A DNA stretch of 64,000 nt from Engraulis encrasicolus (taxonomy: Eukaryota; Chordata; Actinopteri; Clupeiformes; Engraulidae): NCBI RefSeq assembly GCF_034702125.1, contig NC_085871.1:35321248-35385247 (forward strand), written 5' to 3'. How positions within the stretch are numbered: position 1 is the stretch's first letter; each line of letters starts with the position of its first letter. Both the position numbers and the translations under genes were made by a program. This document shows positions 1 to 10,782 of this stretch, in pieces. Below the pieces are notes generated by a model. That model was not told where the DNA came from. It was given only the letters and a program-made list of their open reading frames with translations, and searched no databases.

Positions 1-532
1 CTCCATCTTTTGCATTTGGGTCATTGTGAATATGACACCAATATTAAGGGAGAAACAGACTAGCAAAGGTTTACATATGAGGGTAGGACACTATACATTC
101 AGCCTTGATTGTATCAGTCAGTGTAAGTCACAAAAAGATGTCTGAGGTGTTGTTTGAAAGCTATTTTCTGGCTCTACACAAACAGCATGGAATACAACAA
201 CCTTCAGAATATGAATTATGATGCATTGAAAAATTTAAAATTGAACATCAAAAAACGTATATTTTTAAATGGCCGGTTTCCTGTCTAATCATAGCCTGCA
301 AGGTCATAAACAACACCTGAAAATATAACACACTGATATAATCAATGCTGAATGTATAGTTTCCTACCCTCATATGTAAACCTTTCCTAGTCTGTTTCTC
401 CCTTAATATTGGTGTCAGATTCAAACAAATGCAGTTCTGGGGTGCTACCTTGCTACTAAACAGGCACAGCAAGTATGATTGAAATCTGTGTTGGTCGGGT
501 CCCAAAGTGTCTGATTTCACGTGAAATGACCC
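1..532 (-). mobile_element. Long-TIR DNA element, copy 1 (truncated by window edge)
   Basis: The right end GTGAAATGACCC at 532 and the preceding 200 bases match the right TIR of the 4412-5779 copy. Bases about 30-140 match the inner part of the left TIR in inverted orientation. Between them lie about 170 bases of AT-rich sequence without coding capacity, so this is an internally deleted non-autonomous copy. The outer part of the left TIR is outside the window or diverged. Confidence 0.8.
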
Positions 533-1048
533 ATTTGTATTTAAAAACATATCATAAATGATTTGTCGCTAACCAGTACCAGTAGGCCTACGAAACTGGC
601 AAAGGGGAACGTGCATAGCAGTGTGGAGAGGTAATGAATTTATGAAGCAAAGTAAAAAATGAGACTTGGACTTGACTTGGCTTTGGTACGACTTGGACTT
701 GACTTGGTCAAAAGTGTCTTAACTTGTGACTAGACTCAGACTTGATTTGCGGGACTTGAGACTTGCAATTTAGTGACTTGGTGCCATCTCTTCCAGTACC
801 CATGCTAAAAAAATCGAACCTGTGTTTAAAAAAACAGCTATAAAAGACATGCTATGTCAAAGCTGTCTGTAGAAAGTCCTGGTTCTCTCTGTTTCCTTCA
901 AAGCTTTCTACTCGCCTGAAGTTACCTACACTGTACAGTATGTTGTTGGCTACTCTTTCCCACCGTCCTCCACCTCATTCTCCCCTCTTTTTTCCCTCCT
1001 GTGTCTCTATCATTTCACACAGGCTGTGTCTCAGAGGCATAGGGTGAA
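532..1048. other. Intron 9 sequence with a GACTTG-rich dispersed repeat
   Basis: Bases 662-790 are an irregular array of GACTTGG / ACTTGACTT words ending near a GGTGCCATCTC motif. A related stretch lies at about 10955-11160, so this is a dispersed fish repeat, probably the end of a non-autonomous DNA element. The rest shows nothing recognisable. Confidence 0.5.
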
Positions 1049-1068
1049 GGGGGGGGGGGGGGGGGGGG
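1049..1068 (+). repeat. Poly-G tract (20 G)
   Basis: Uninterrupted run of 20 guanines, potentially able to form a G-quadruplex. Confidence 0.95.
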
Positions 1069-1245
1069 TAGAGGGAAAAAAAGAAACTGTGGGCATACAG
1101 TGCTGTCAAGCATCCCTGATTGAAACCACAAGGTCACTTTTACAGCATGAGAGAAATAGTGAGAGAGAAAATATAATATAAAACAAAACAAAAAACACTT
1201 GGAGACAACATGCTCTCGAGGGGAGCCTGTCTCACTCACCCACAA

Positions 1246-1345
1246 TGCATTTGTGTGTACCCGTGTGTGTAACCGTGTGCGTGTGCGTGTGCGTGTGCGC
1301 GTGCGCGTGTGCGCGTGCGTGCGTGTGTGTGTGTGTGTGTGTTGG
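1246..1345 (+). repeat. GT/GC alternating purine-pyrimidine repeat
   Basis: Compound (GTGTGC)n and (GT)n tract. Confidence 0.95.
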
Positions 1346-1683
1346 TCTGTCTGTATCTACCCAGGTTTCATTTTATGTGCTTTTATTCCAGCAACACAAC
1401 AAGGTCCTTGAGGGAAAAAGCAAAGTTAAAAAGGCATCTTCACACTTCAGTCCAAGGGTCCTCTCCATCACACACCTTTGCACCCCAAAGACACCGCTCT
1501 CCTCCCAAACACACAGGTTTGCACAGACACCAAAACACACAGGGCGGGACTGGGACCAAAAAAAGGTTTTGGGAATTTGTCATGACCCTCTCAAAGAAAA
1601 TACAAAAACAAAAAAAACAGCCTTGGCCGCTGAGAACTGTCAGCACACCAGGAAATGCCCTGTATGACAGATTCAGCCCTGCG

Positions 1684-1755
1684 TGTGTGTTTAGACACGC
1701 ACACACGCACACACACACACACACAAACACACGCACACAAACACACGCACACACT
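1684..1755 (+). repeat. CA microsatellite
   Basis: Imperfect (CA)n with CG and AA interruptions, about 60 bases past the exon 9 donor. Confidence 0.9.
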
Positions 1756-1811
1756 TTGTCCCTTGTACTTCTTCACCGTAAGGGAGATCTGATGGCCTTC
1801 ACAGTACTCAC

Positions 1812-1900
1812 CCTGAAGTTCTCCACTCTTGCTATAGAGCTCCCTCCTCTGCTCCCGTAGGTAGGCACTCATGCTGATCGCATGGGAGGACGACTCGAAC
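1812..1900 (-). CDS. exoc4: exoc4 exon 9
   Basis: The 89 bases complete the AAG lysine codon and encode [20 protein letters not shown] then LYSKSGELQ, ending in G before GTGAGT. The sequence is nearly identical to the corresponding stretch of mammalian EXOC4. The acceptor CCACTAG lies directly beside a (CTCTC)n pentanucleotide repeat that forms its pyrimidine tract. The next exon is not in the window. Confidence 0.97.
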
Positions 1901-1902
1901 CT

Positions 1903-1996
1903 AGTGGAGGAGAGGAGAGGAGAGGAGAGGAGAGGAGAGGAGAGGACCAGAGGAGAGGAGAGGAGAGGACCAGAGGAGAGGAGAGGAGAGGAGAAA
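1903..1996 (+). repeat. (GGAGA)n pentanucleotide array at exon 9 acceptor
   Basis: About 18 units of GGAGA, interrupted twice by CCAGA. On the exoc4 strand it reads (CTCTC)n and directly adjoins the CTAG acceptor of exon 9, acting as its pyrimidine tract. Confidence 0.95.
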
Positions 1997-2344
1997 CGAA
2001 AAAGAGTAGAACAGTCAGTCAGCGGGGAAGAGAAGAAACAAGACGAGATGGAGAAGGGAGAGGACAAAAAAAATGGAGTGGAATACAAAAAAATAAAAAT
2101 AAAAACTTGGACAAATAGAGAGGTGAGTAGATGCATTTTCAAGACTCAACACTACTTTCTTTTTCTGAATCTCAGCTTTACAGTTCGTGTCCTCTTTGCT
2201 GTTATGTGTTATTGAAGGAAATGTGTAGTCAAGGGAGGATTCACTCTCTTCAATCTCGCAAATGCTTTCTCAGTATAAAGCGATCCATTGCTTGTTCCAA
2301 GCTTCTAAAGGTATGCTGCCTAGGTGTTCAAACTTGTTTATGTT

Positions 2345-2380
2345 GCTTTAAAATATGGCTTACTTGAACAGGGACTGTTT
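2345..2380 (-). repeat. Partial tandem copy of exoc4 exon 8 3' end (copy A)
   Basis: About 28 bases match the last coding bases and donor of exon 8 (plus-strand core CTTACTTGAA..AGGGACTGTTTGGG, one mismatch). The donor GTAAGC is preserved. The copy lies about 530 bases downstream of the true exon end. Confidence 0.85.
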
Positions 2381-2488
2381 GGGTCATATCAGTGATAAAG
2401 TGGGCCCTTTGGGCCACAAAATGAGAAAACTTGTAGCGAGTTAAACGATCACTCGCTAGAAGGAGGCGTAAAATCTATACTTTGCAGT

Positions 2489-2560
2489 AAGTGCACAACT
2501 TCCAAATGTTAGATCTAAGAAAATTTTACTTGAAGAGGGACTGTTTGGGTCTCAATAGAG
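2489..2560 (-). repeat. Partial tandem copy of exoc4 exon 8 3' end (copy B)
   Basis: TTACTTGAAGAGGGACTG at about 2529 repeats the exon 8 end, and the preceding intron bases (ATACT..GTGCACAAC..TTAG) also match those just before 2876. So the duplicated unit includes exon end, donor and about 60 bases of intron. The donor base context is slightly altered (GTAAAA). Confidence 0.85.
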
Positions 2561-2573
2561 GGAAGCCTTAACC

Positions 2574-2818
2574 TGGGGTTTCTCAACGGGGGCGCTACAG
2601 CCCCCCTGGGGTTATTGGGGAGCCCTAGGGAGGGGGCGTTGAGAAGGAGACAACTGAGTGGGGGCGGGGCTTAGTTTCCATTGAGGGGCATTTGTTCATT
2701 TTATTTTTCAATACTAATTGCGGCGTTGGCAGGCTTATGATTAGGTCAAGGGGGTGTTTGAAGGCTTATGATGAGGTCAAGAGAGCGTATGTTCAAAAAA
2801 AAAGGTTGAGAACCACTG
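2574..2818 (+). mobile_element. hAT-type non-autonomous element, 245 bp
   Basis: Flanked by a perfect 8-bp direct repeat CCTTAACC (2566-2573 and 2819-2826). Ends are TTTCTCAACGGGGGC and GGTTGAGAACCACTG, inverted relative to each other, as in hAT elements. It has no coding capacity. It is related to the copies at 18263 and 57646. Confidence 0.9.
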
Positions 2819-2879
2819 CCTTAACCCAATACTCTACTAGGTGCACAACAATCCCGTGTTAGCTCGAAGTGTGGCTTAC

Positions 2880-3025
2880 TTGAAGAGGGACTGTTTGGGC
2901 CTCATGGGTTTCTTCTTGGAAAAGAAGGCTCCAAAGTCGCTGGCAGCGCTGGTGTAGGAGAGCTGGGAGGAGGGCTCGGCAGCACTGCGGCTATTCTTCA
3001 CATCCAGGTAGTCCATCAGAAGCAC
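2880..3025 (-). CDS. exoc4: exoc4 exon 8
   Basis: The 146 bases encode [20 protein letters not shown] then [20 protein letters not shown] and MRPKQSLF, ending in AA of a split lysine codon before GTAAGC. The acceptor is CTGAAG, which follows a CA tract. The segment matches the EXOC4 MLLTEYLDMKNTR..EPSAQLSYAS..FFAKKKPQRPKNSLFK region. The 3' end and donor of this exon recur twice more downstream in intron 8 as partial tandem copies. Confidence 0.97.
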
Positions 3026-3112
3026 CTTCAGAGGGGCACACACACACACAGACACAGTTAGGAGGATCAGGGGAACACACACAGTTAGGATGACCAGGAG
3101 GTAACTTGAGCA

Positions 3113-3435
3113 AGAAGTGAAAGTGAAAGTGAAAGCCCAGTTGGGAAACTACAACTCCCATTGTCATTGTGACACAACACTCCACAGCACACAAGTGATA
3201 ACTGCACACAACAAAATTGCATTTATGCCTCACCCGTGCAAGGGGGTAGCCCTCAATGGCGCCCCCCAAGGGAGTAGTGCGGCGGGACGGTACCATGCTC
3301 AGGGTACTTCAAGTCATGGAGTAGACTGGGGGAGAGCACTGGCTAATTACTCCCCCCACCAACCTGGTGGGTCGGGAGTCGAATCGGCAACCTTTGGGCT
3401 ACAAGTCTGACACCCTAACTTCCCTACCAACCATT
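3113..3435 (-). mobile_element. tRNA-derived SINE, minus orientation
   Basis: On the minus strand a tRNA-like head with B box GATTCGACTCC (around 3372-3390) is followed by a body containing GCAGTTATCACTTGTGTGC and a tail of (TTTCAC)n at 3117-3136. It lies in exoc4 intron 7, about 90 bases upstream of the exon 8 acceptor and in the same orientation as the gene. Confidence 0.75.
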
Positions 3436-3730
3436 ATAGCTGAGACCATCAGAATGGTCATTCATGACGAGGACAGGAAACAGTCAAACTGGAGGAAGAC
3501 CACCAAGGCTACAAACAAGACCAGACTTCTGGATTATTATGTTCATCTCTTCTCCAACCTGCACCGACCCCAATGACTCAAATTTGCTCGCTCATGAATC
3601 CAGACTGCCGGTGGAACAGCAATGATTGGGCCACACACTGCACATTCATTAACTTTGATTACAAAAACAAACACACGCTAATAAACACCCCATTGTGTAG
3701 GACAGAAGGGACAGAGACCTGAATAGGGGG
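3436..3730. other. Intron 7 sequence, nothing recognised
   Basis: No repeat or coding signal that I can name. Confidence 0.5.
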
Positions 3731-3731
3731 G

Positions 3732-3732
<1 letters not shown>

Positions 3733-3768
<36 letters not shown>

Positions 3769-3805
3769 TGTGTCTGTGTCTGTGTCTGTGTCTGTGTCTG
3801 TGTCT

Positions 3806-3850
<45 letters not shown>

Positions 3851-3857
3851 TGTCTGT
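3733..3857 (+). repeat. GT and (TGTGTC)n compound repeat
   Basis: (GT)n flanks a hexanucleotide block of about nine TGTGTC units. Confidence 0.95.
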
Positions 3858-4287
3858 TACAAATTAGCCCCTCCCTTCTGTGCCAGCCCCATCACCTGTT
3901 TCACCCTACGCAGACAGACACACGCACGCACGTACGCACACACTTTTTGTCTAGTCGTGTCATAATTTACTGGGGCAATTTGGTCCTTTCCATTTCCAAC
4001 ACCGACCGGACGAAAGTGCCCTTAGTGGGCCGAGCCGGGCCGGGGGTGGCGGGACGTAATGGGCAGACAGATGGAAATACATCTGACGCGTAATGGAGTA
4101 ATTAAACCTGCAGGATGGGGGGCCCAGACAGTGACAAAGACAGGAAGAGATGGGACCGGATGGAGGGACGAAGAAGGACATGAATGAAGAATAGACAGAA
4201 CGGAAGAAACAAAGACAATATAAAAGAGAGATGTAATGAAACAAAGACAATATGAAAGAAAGAAGGAAAGAACAAAGATAATATAAA

Positions 4288-4301
4288 AGAAAGAAAGATA
4301 C

Positions 4302-4380
<79 letters not shown>

Positions 4381-4383
4381 GAA
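4288..4383 (+). repeat. (AAAG)n microsatellite
   Basis: About 20 near-perfect AAAG units with two AAGG interruptions, about 30 bases before the left end of the long-TIR element. Confidence 0.95.
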
Positions 4384-4411
4384 GAGCCGTCATAACGGAC
4401 AAGAGAGAAAA

Positions 4412-5779
4412 GGGTCATTTCACGTGAAATCAGACACTTTGGGACCCGACCGACACGGATTTCGATCATACTTGGTGTGCCTTTTCAGTAGCAAGGTAGC
4501 ACCCCAGAACTGCATTGGTTTGAATCTGACACTAATATTAAGGGAGAAACAGACTAGGAAAGGTTCACATGTGAGGGTAGGACACTATACATCCATTGCC
4601 AGTTTGCCACAACAGAGATGTACCATCATGAAGCTGAGAACCTGTTGAAAAGGTTTGAATCTGCAAGAACTATTCCAGGTACTCAAAAACTACACAGCTT
4701 CTGCCCATTGTCAATGGACACAGTGGAAGTTAGGCCATTTTCAGCATTCAGAGAAGGCAGAGTTGAAAGAGTGAGCTCAGTAAAGGAATGTGTTAAATTT
4801 TCAAGCATCAAAGGGTATATTGTAGCTGTATATGATGGCAACTGGTGGCTAGCATGTGCTGAGGAATGTATGCCGAGCACTGGAGAGGTGAAACTGAACT
4901 TCCTGCATCCTCATGGGCCATCTCCATCCTTCACTTTTCCCTTCAGAACAGATAGACTTGTCATGGATCATCAGGATGTGCTTCTGGTAGTGGAACCTGT
5001 AACTGCAACGGGACGTACTTATACATTATCTACAAAAGACACAGCTGTTGCTTTAAATGCACTGGTAGAGTACAAAATGAGAGTGTAGCCATTGATTATC
5101 TCTTTAAAGTACGGTAAAGGGAAGATGGCACAGGTACACAGAGAAGGAATGTTCAAACATTCACATATCATCATTTGGTGTGTATAAATGGACATCTGCC
5201 TTAGTTTCTGAAACCTGGGACCATGGACACTGACCATTTTTGTTTTGTTTTTGTTTTGTCATGTGATGCTACTATGGTATTACCATATTATTAGTAAGTG
5301 GTCTGTATGACGCCATATTTGTGAGTCAACTTCTCTCTGAAATGAATAACAAACCGAACACCAGCATTTTAGGTGCTGCTCATGACATTGCCGGCTACGT
5401 TTGGACAAGGAACTGGCCATTTTAAAATATAGGTTTTTTAGATATTCAATTTTTAATTTTTCAATTTATCATAATTCATATTCTGAGAGTAGTTGTATTC
5501 CAATGTGATTGTGTAATATGTAGAGCCAGAAAAGAGCTTTCAAACAACACCACAGGCATCTTTTTGTGACTAACACTGACTGATATATTCAAGGCTGAAT
5601 GTATAGTGTCCTACCCTCACATGTGAACCTTTCCTAGTCTGTTTCTCCCTTAATATTAGTGTCAGATTCAAACCAATGCAGTTCTGGGGTGCTACCTTGC
5701 TACTGAAAAGGCACACCAAGTATGATTGAAATCTGGGTCGGTCGGGTCCCAAAGTGTCTGATTTCACGTGAAATGACCC
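4412..5779 (+). mobile_element. Long-TIR DNA transposon carrying an ORF, 1368 bp
   Basis: TIRs of about 181 bp (4412-4592 and 5599-5779) are nearly identical, begin GGGTCATTTCACGTG and contain the palindrome TTTCACGTGAAA. The flanks give a 4-bp duplication AAAA (4408-4411 and 5780-5783). The interior has a 156-codon ORF at 4618-5088. I cannot assign the superfamily; 4-bp target duplications with such long TIRs do not fit hAT or Tc1/mariner. It is in exoc4 intron 7, antisense to the gene. Confidence 0.88.
4618..5088 (+). CDS. Transposon-borne ORF, 156 codons, function unknown
   Basis: The ORF lies wholly between the TIRs of the 4412-5779 element. It begins MYHHEAENLLKRFESARTIP, has a central YIVAVYDGNWWLACAEE segment and a HPHGPSPSFTFPF motif, and ends in TGA/TAG-type stop after YKMRV. 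The segment from VYDGNWWLA to TATGRTY resembles the C-terminal part of predicted proteins of unknown function in fish and invertebrates, which I recall only as uncharacterised. No transposase catalytic motif is visible, and no signal peptide or membrane segment. It may be the 3' end of a larger element protein. A shortened version of the coding sequence persists in the 11175-11977 copy, which supports its belonging to the element rather than being a chance ORF. Confidence 0.6.
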   Translation: MYHHEAENLLKRFESARTIPGTQKLHSFCPLSMDTVEVRPFSAFREGRVERVSSVKECVKFSSIKGYIVAVYDGNWWLACAEECMPSTGEVKLNFLHPHGPSPSFTFPFRTDRLVMDHQDVLLVVEPVTATGRTYTLSTKDTAVALNALVEYKMRV

Positions 5780-5783
5780 AAAA

Positions 5784-6140
5784 AGAACACACAAAAGAAA
5801 GACACAGACAGAGAGAAAAGACAGAAGTCCCTCTGCATCTCTCCCTCTAGTCCCCACTACCCCTCCTCAGTAAATCCGCAGTCTGTGAGGGAGTTTGATT
5901 CCCAGTGTTGTCAGCACCAGAGTACGCGGGGAAGCGTGGAGCTGTGATCCTGCGTGTGCGTATTAATTACTAATGACCATCTGATCCGCTGACAGAGCTG
6001 GCCCGCCGCATCACCCCACCGACTTAATTAAATGCGGGCATTTGTCTGATGAAGGGGTTCCAACCTGCTCAAATTGCATTAACGGGACGAGAGAGACAGG
6101 GAGAGATGGGGGGACTGAAGTCCAGAGGCAATTAAACTGT
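5784..6140. other. Unique intron sequence, possible conserved noncoding element
   Basis: About 5870-6080 is non-repetitive, of balanced composition and contains homeodomain-like TAATTA/TTAATTA words. I have no alignment, so conservation is only a guess. Confidence 0.25.
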
Positions 6141-6144
6141 GGGA

Positions 6145-7062
<918 letters not shown>

Positions 7063-7213
7063 AACTTAGTGTGGGTCTTGTGAGGGTCTGGATGCATGAA
7101 CTTACAGTCCATGCAATCTATTTCTAGGGCTGTCTTATACTGACTGACCTTTTCACTCTCCACGGTTTCTCCTATATTTTGGGAATGTGTGCCAAAATGT
7201 CTGTAGGTGTGAC

Positions 7214-7366
<153 letters not shown>

Positions 7367-7383
7367 CCGTGCATGCGTGTAAA

Positions 7384-7735
7384 AAAAAATGTCTGCAATG
7401 TCTCTCCCGTGCCTCATTAAGGCCAACTTCCCTCCCTTTACTTCCCCTGAGCGAGTGCTGCCTGTCAGGTCCAGTGTATGGGGGCCAGTCAGGCCACCGT
7501 CTCCAGCCCAGCCGAGTGCCTCATTACCCTGCCACACTTCCACACCTCCACACCCCTCAGTGGACCCTTCCCAGCCCGGGGAACCAGGGGGACAACTCAA
7601 TTGCAGCAGCAGCAGGAGCAGGAGAGGAGGTAGCGGGAGCACTAGCAACGGTGGAGATGGCTTTATTAAAGCGATCACTTACAAAAAAGTGCACACGCAA
7701 GACAGTAAGCAGTTGTGTCACGTGTGCACATACTG
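7384..7735. other. Unique GC-balanced intron segment
   Basis: Non-repetitive apart from a short GCAGCAGCAGGAGCAGG run near 7600. An open frame runs through it, but the composition and lack of any recognisable domain do not support coding. Confidence 0.4.
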
Positions 7736-7738
7736 TAT

Positions 7739-7912
7739 ACACACACAGACACACACACATACAAACAACTCCACCAGTGCCATCACACAACACACACACT
7801 ATACTTCGGTACAACTGTGCACACACTCATATACAGACACAGACATCAACACGAGAGAGAGAAAGAAAGAGAGAAAGAGAGCGAGAGCGAGAGCGAGAGC
7901 AGCACACACACA
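7739..7912 (+). repeat. CA repeats and (GAGAGC)n
   Basis: Scattered CA tracts, then a GA/GAGC tract at 7854-7900. Confidence 0.9.
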
Positions 7913-8527
7913 CATAGGATAACGGTTGGCCTGAATCAGCATTCAGGCAAAGTGTAGGAGTGCCACTGAACACAAAAATAAAAAAGAAAGCAGAAAACGA
8001 CAGACTAAAAAAGAGAGAGAGAGAGAGAGGAAGAGGAAAGGTAAGCGAGGGCAAAGTTATTAGTCCGTTCGCCCATTCCTCCTTTTTCTCTCTCTTCCAC
8101 TAGTGCCCTCCTCCTTCGCAAAGAAGAAAAGCACTGACGATGCAGGTGTCCTAAATCTCATCTAGAGTACCGCACGTACGACTCCAACCCAACCCAGGAG
8201 TACAAATGGCACTTTGATCTTATCTGAAAGTAGTGCTTATTGTTCTCGGCTTGGGGGCAGGCAAAAAAAGACAAAACGGAATTAAGAGGAAGAGAAGAGA
8301 ATATTTGCTGACCTCAACCACGTACAGTAAGGCAGTGGCAATACACAGCGGCCAAAATAAAACTACTTATTGTTATCAGTTTTGTGGGGGATAATTCGAA
8401 AGGGATTTCCAAAAGGCACTGCTGACCTCACACAAGCAGGGGCAATAAAACAAGGAAGTGAGGAGCTGGTGAAAATGTACATCACATTACCCACTGCAAA
8501 GCATGGTCCTGATTATACAAGTGAACT

Positions 8528-8770
8528 CAGGGATGGCACTAGGCATAGGCAGGCCAGGCGGTCGCCTAGGGCGCCAAATTTCTTGGGGGCGCCAAGTCCC
8601 AAAGAATTAGAACATTAAGCAATGCACTCAGTACATATGTAGGTGGTGGATCAGGGCAGATTTATCTGATGTACAGTATGACACTATGTTTACACATGCC
8701 AATTTCTAATTCCACCCAAAGCAAAGAGGGGTGCTCACCTAGGGCACCAAATTGACTAGAACCGGCCCTG
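8528..8770 (+). mobile_element. hAT-type non-autonomous element, 243 bp
   Basis: Starts CAGGGATGGCACTAGGC and ends CCGGCCCTG. Flanked by AGTGAACT (8520-8527) and AGTGAGCT (8771-8778), an 8-bp duplication with one mismatch. It contains two GGGC(G/A)CCAAAT motifs in inverse context and no coding sequence. Confidence 0.85.
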
Positions 8771-8778
8771 AGTGAGCT

Positions 8779-9090
8779 TCAAGGCCGACAAGGCAATTCT
8801 CAAGGTGCCTGACCAAGGTTCCTGCCAGCCTGAACACTTTCATCGTATTTTTTCCCACCTAGTACTTTGAATTTTTTTTCCATCCAAGAGTGCCAGCAGT
8901 GCATACAAATGTTATTGTGTCTATTGGAGAACGTCAGGTCAGATTTTCTTACTGCAAGCACTTGTTACTTTTGGTCAGTCCAGACTGTCAAATGTACAAA
9001 GTGTGTTCTTCAGCCCCAAAAACCTTCTCTATTTAAGACCTGTAGTTGACTACAAGAGAATGTCCTGTGAATGTCCAATGCAGCATCACA
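8779..9090. other. Intron sequence, nothing recognised
   Basis: No repeat or coding signal that I can name. Confidence 0.5.
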
Positions 9091-9436
9091 AGGTCTGTGT
9101 GCGTGCGCGTGTGTGCGTGTGCATGCGCGTGTGTACGCATGCACACACACACGCTTGCTCGCAAGCACGAGACAATCACTCAGGGCTTTTAACATCTCGG
9201 CTGACCTTCGTCCACTCCTGGCTGACTGACACCCAGTGAAGCACTCCATCTCCTGGCATCCCACTTTGCAAAAGTAAAGTCTGCGTTGGCTGCCAGAGAG
9301 GAGAGGGGGTCTCTAAAGGCAAGGTTGTTTTAGCACTGCACAGGAAATCAATATTCATGGCTGCCGCTGACGCCGCCGTGGCTGCTGCTACCGTACCACT
9401 GCTGCCTCAAAGAGTGATTGGCAGACACAGGGTGGC

Positions 9437-9545
9437 ACGCACGTACGCACACACACACGCACATATGCACACACACACACACACACAGACACGCATACAC
9501 ACAGACACGCATACACACAGACACGCACACACACAGACACACACA

Positions 9546-9586
<41 letters not shown>

Positions 9587-9599
9587 AGACACAGACACA

Positions 9600-9648
<49 letters not shown>

Positions 9649-9656
9649 AGACACAG

Positions 9657-9685
<29 letters not shown>
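9437..9685 (+). repeat. CA array with CAGACA units
   Basis: About 250 bases of (CA)n containing two clustered blocks of CACAGA hexamers. Confidence 0.97.
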
Positions 9686-9690
<5 letters not shown>

Positions 9691-9925
9691 GCGAGTGAGA
9701 AAGCGGGTGACTGAAGGAAGCCTGCCTGTGAGAAATAGCAAATGGCTTTTCACACCAGATAACAAACTGCGAGTGCCTGGGTTCAGTAAGCTGCTATGTC
9801 TTGGAGAGCTTTGTGTGTGTGTGTGTGCGACCGTGTCTGTGTGTCTCACGGCATGTCCAAGAGTGTCTTGTGTAAGAAAGAAAGAAAGAAATATAGTTTG
9901 TGAGAGATTTCGGTGTTCCTGTGCT

Positions 9926-9970
9926 GTGTGTGCGTGTGCGTGTGCGTGTGCGTGTGCGTGTGCGTGTGCA
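9926..9970 (+). repeat. (GTGTGC)n repeat
   Basis: About seven near-perfect hexamers. Confidence 0.9.
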
Positions 9971-10470
9971 TTTGGCATATTTAAGACACTTTGCCCACTT
10001 GCTCACTTTCCTCAGATCTGCGTGTTTGGCCAAAGCGAGTAAGGATGGCTTGTGTTCAATGTTTGTTAAATGTGGAAGGAAAAAACAAGCAGCAAGCAGC
10101 AACTTTCTATAAACAAACAAACACAAAAACGCTTAATTTAACTACACACAGGCTGATCTGCCCCAATTCAGTCTAATAAACTGCAAATGTGGCCAATTAG
10201 CACAAATAGCGCAGTGCTTAGTCGAACTGCAGGTGAACATCTGACTAAGACGAGGTAAGCAGAAGGGGAAGTAAGAGGAGGTCAGCAAAAGTGCTTGCAG
10301 GAATTAAAATAGTTTCTGAAGTTTGAAATAAAGTTTCCACAAGTAGTGGTGGTTCTTCGACTTGGAACCTGCAACTCCCAGGAGGGGCATCAGGAGCAAT
10401 TGTAAACCTGGTTTGGAGGTGCATCAAGTCACTATTACAGTTCTCCATGACACATTACAACCAATAGGGT

Positions 10471-10746
10471 AGAGGTGGGCCCGCTTAGTTATTTCATCTG
10501 GCTCACAGATTCTTACAAGACAACCTTTAAAAAAATCGAAGGGCTACTCTTACCAAACATTCATAAAATGGCTAATAGTTCCAGATAAAATTTCATTACA
10601 ATGTGCAGGACTTGAATAGCCAAAGAATTATGTCAGTGCATATTAGTTCTTATTAATGACACAGACAGTCCCCTGCGATATCTGGTCTTTGGTCGATAAT
10701 CAAAAGCTAATGTGGACATTTGCCCAAGATAATTGCCCACCCCTGC
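10471..10746 (+). mobile_element. Probable hAT-type MITE, 276 bp
   Basis: Ends AGAGGTGGGC and GCCCACCCCTGC are inverted. Flanks AATAGGGT (10463-10470) and TACAGGGT (10747-10754) agree at six of eight bases. Confidence 0.55.
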
Positions 10747-10782
10747 TACAGGGTGACTGAAGGCGTGATCTACTCTGTATTG

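Noticed and set aside
2131..2367. 78-codon plus-strand frame near exon 8
   Set aside because: It covers the duplicated exon-end sequence in the antisense direction and has no domain.
7389..7922. 177-codon frame across a unique segment
   Set aside because: The composition shifts into repeat-coded residues, and the unique part has no recognisable domain.
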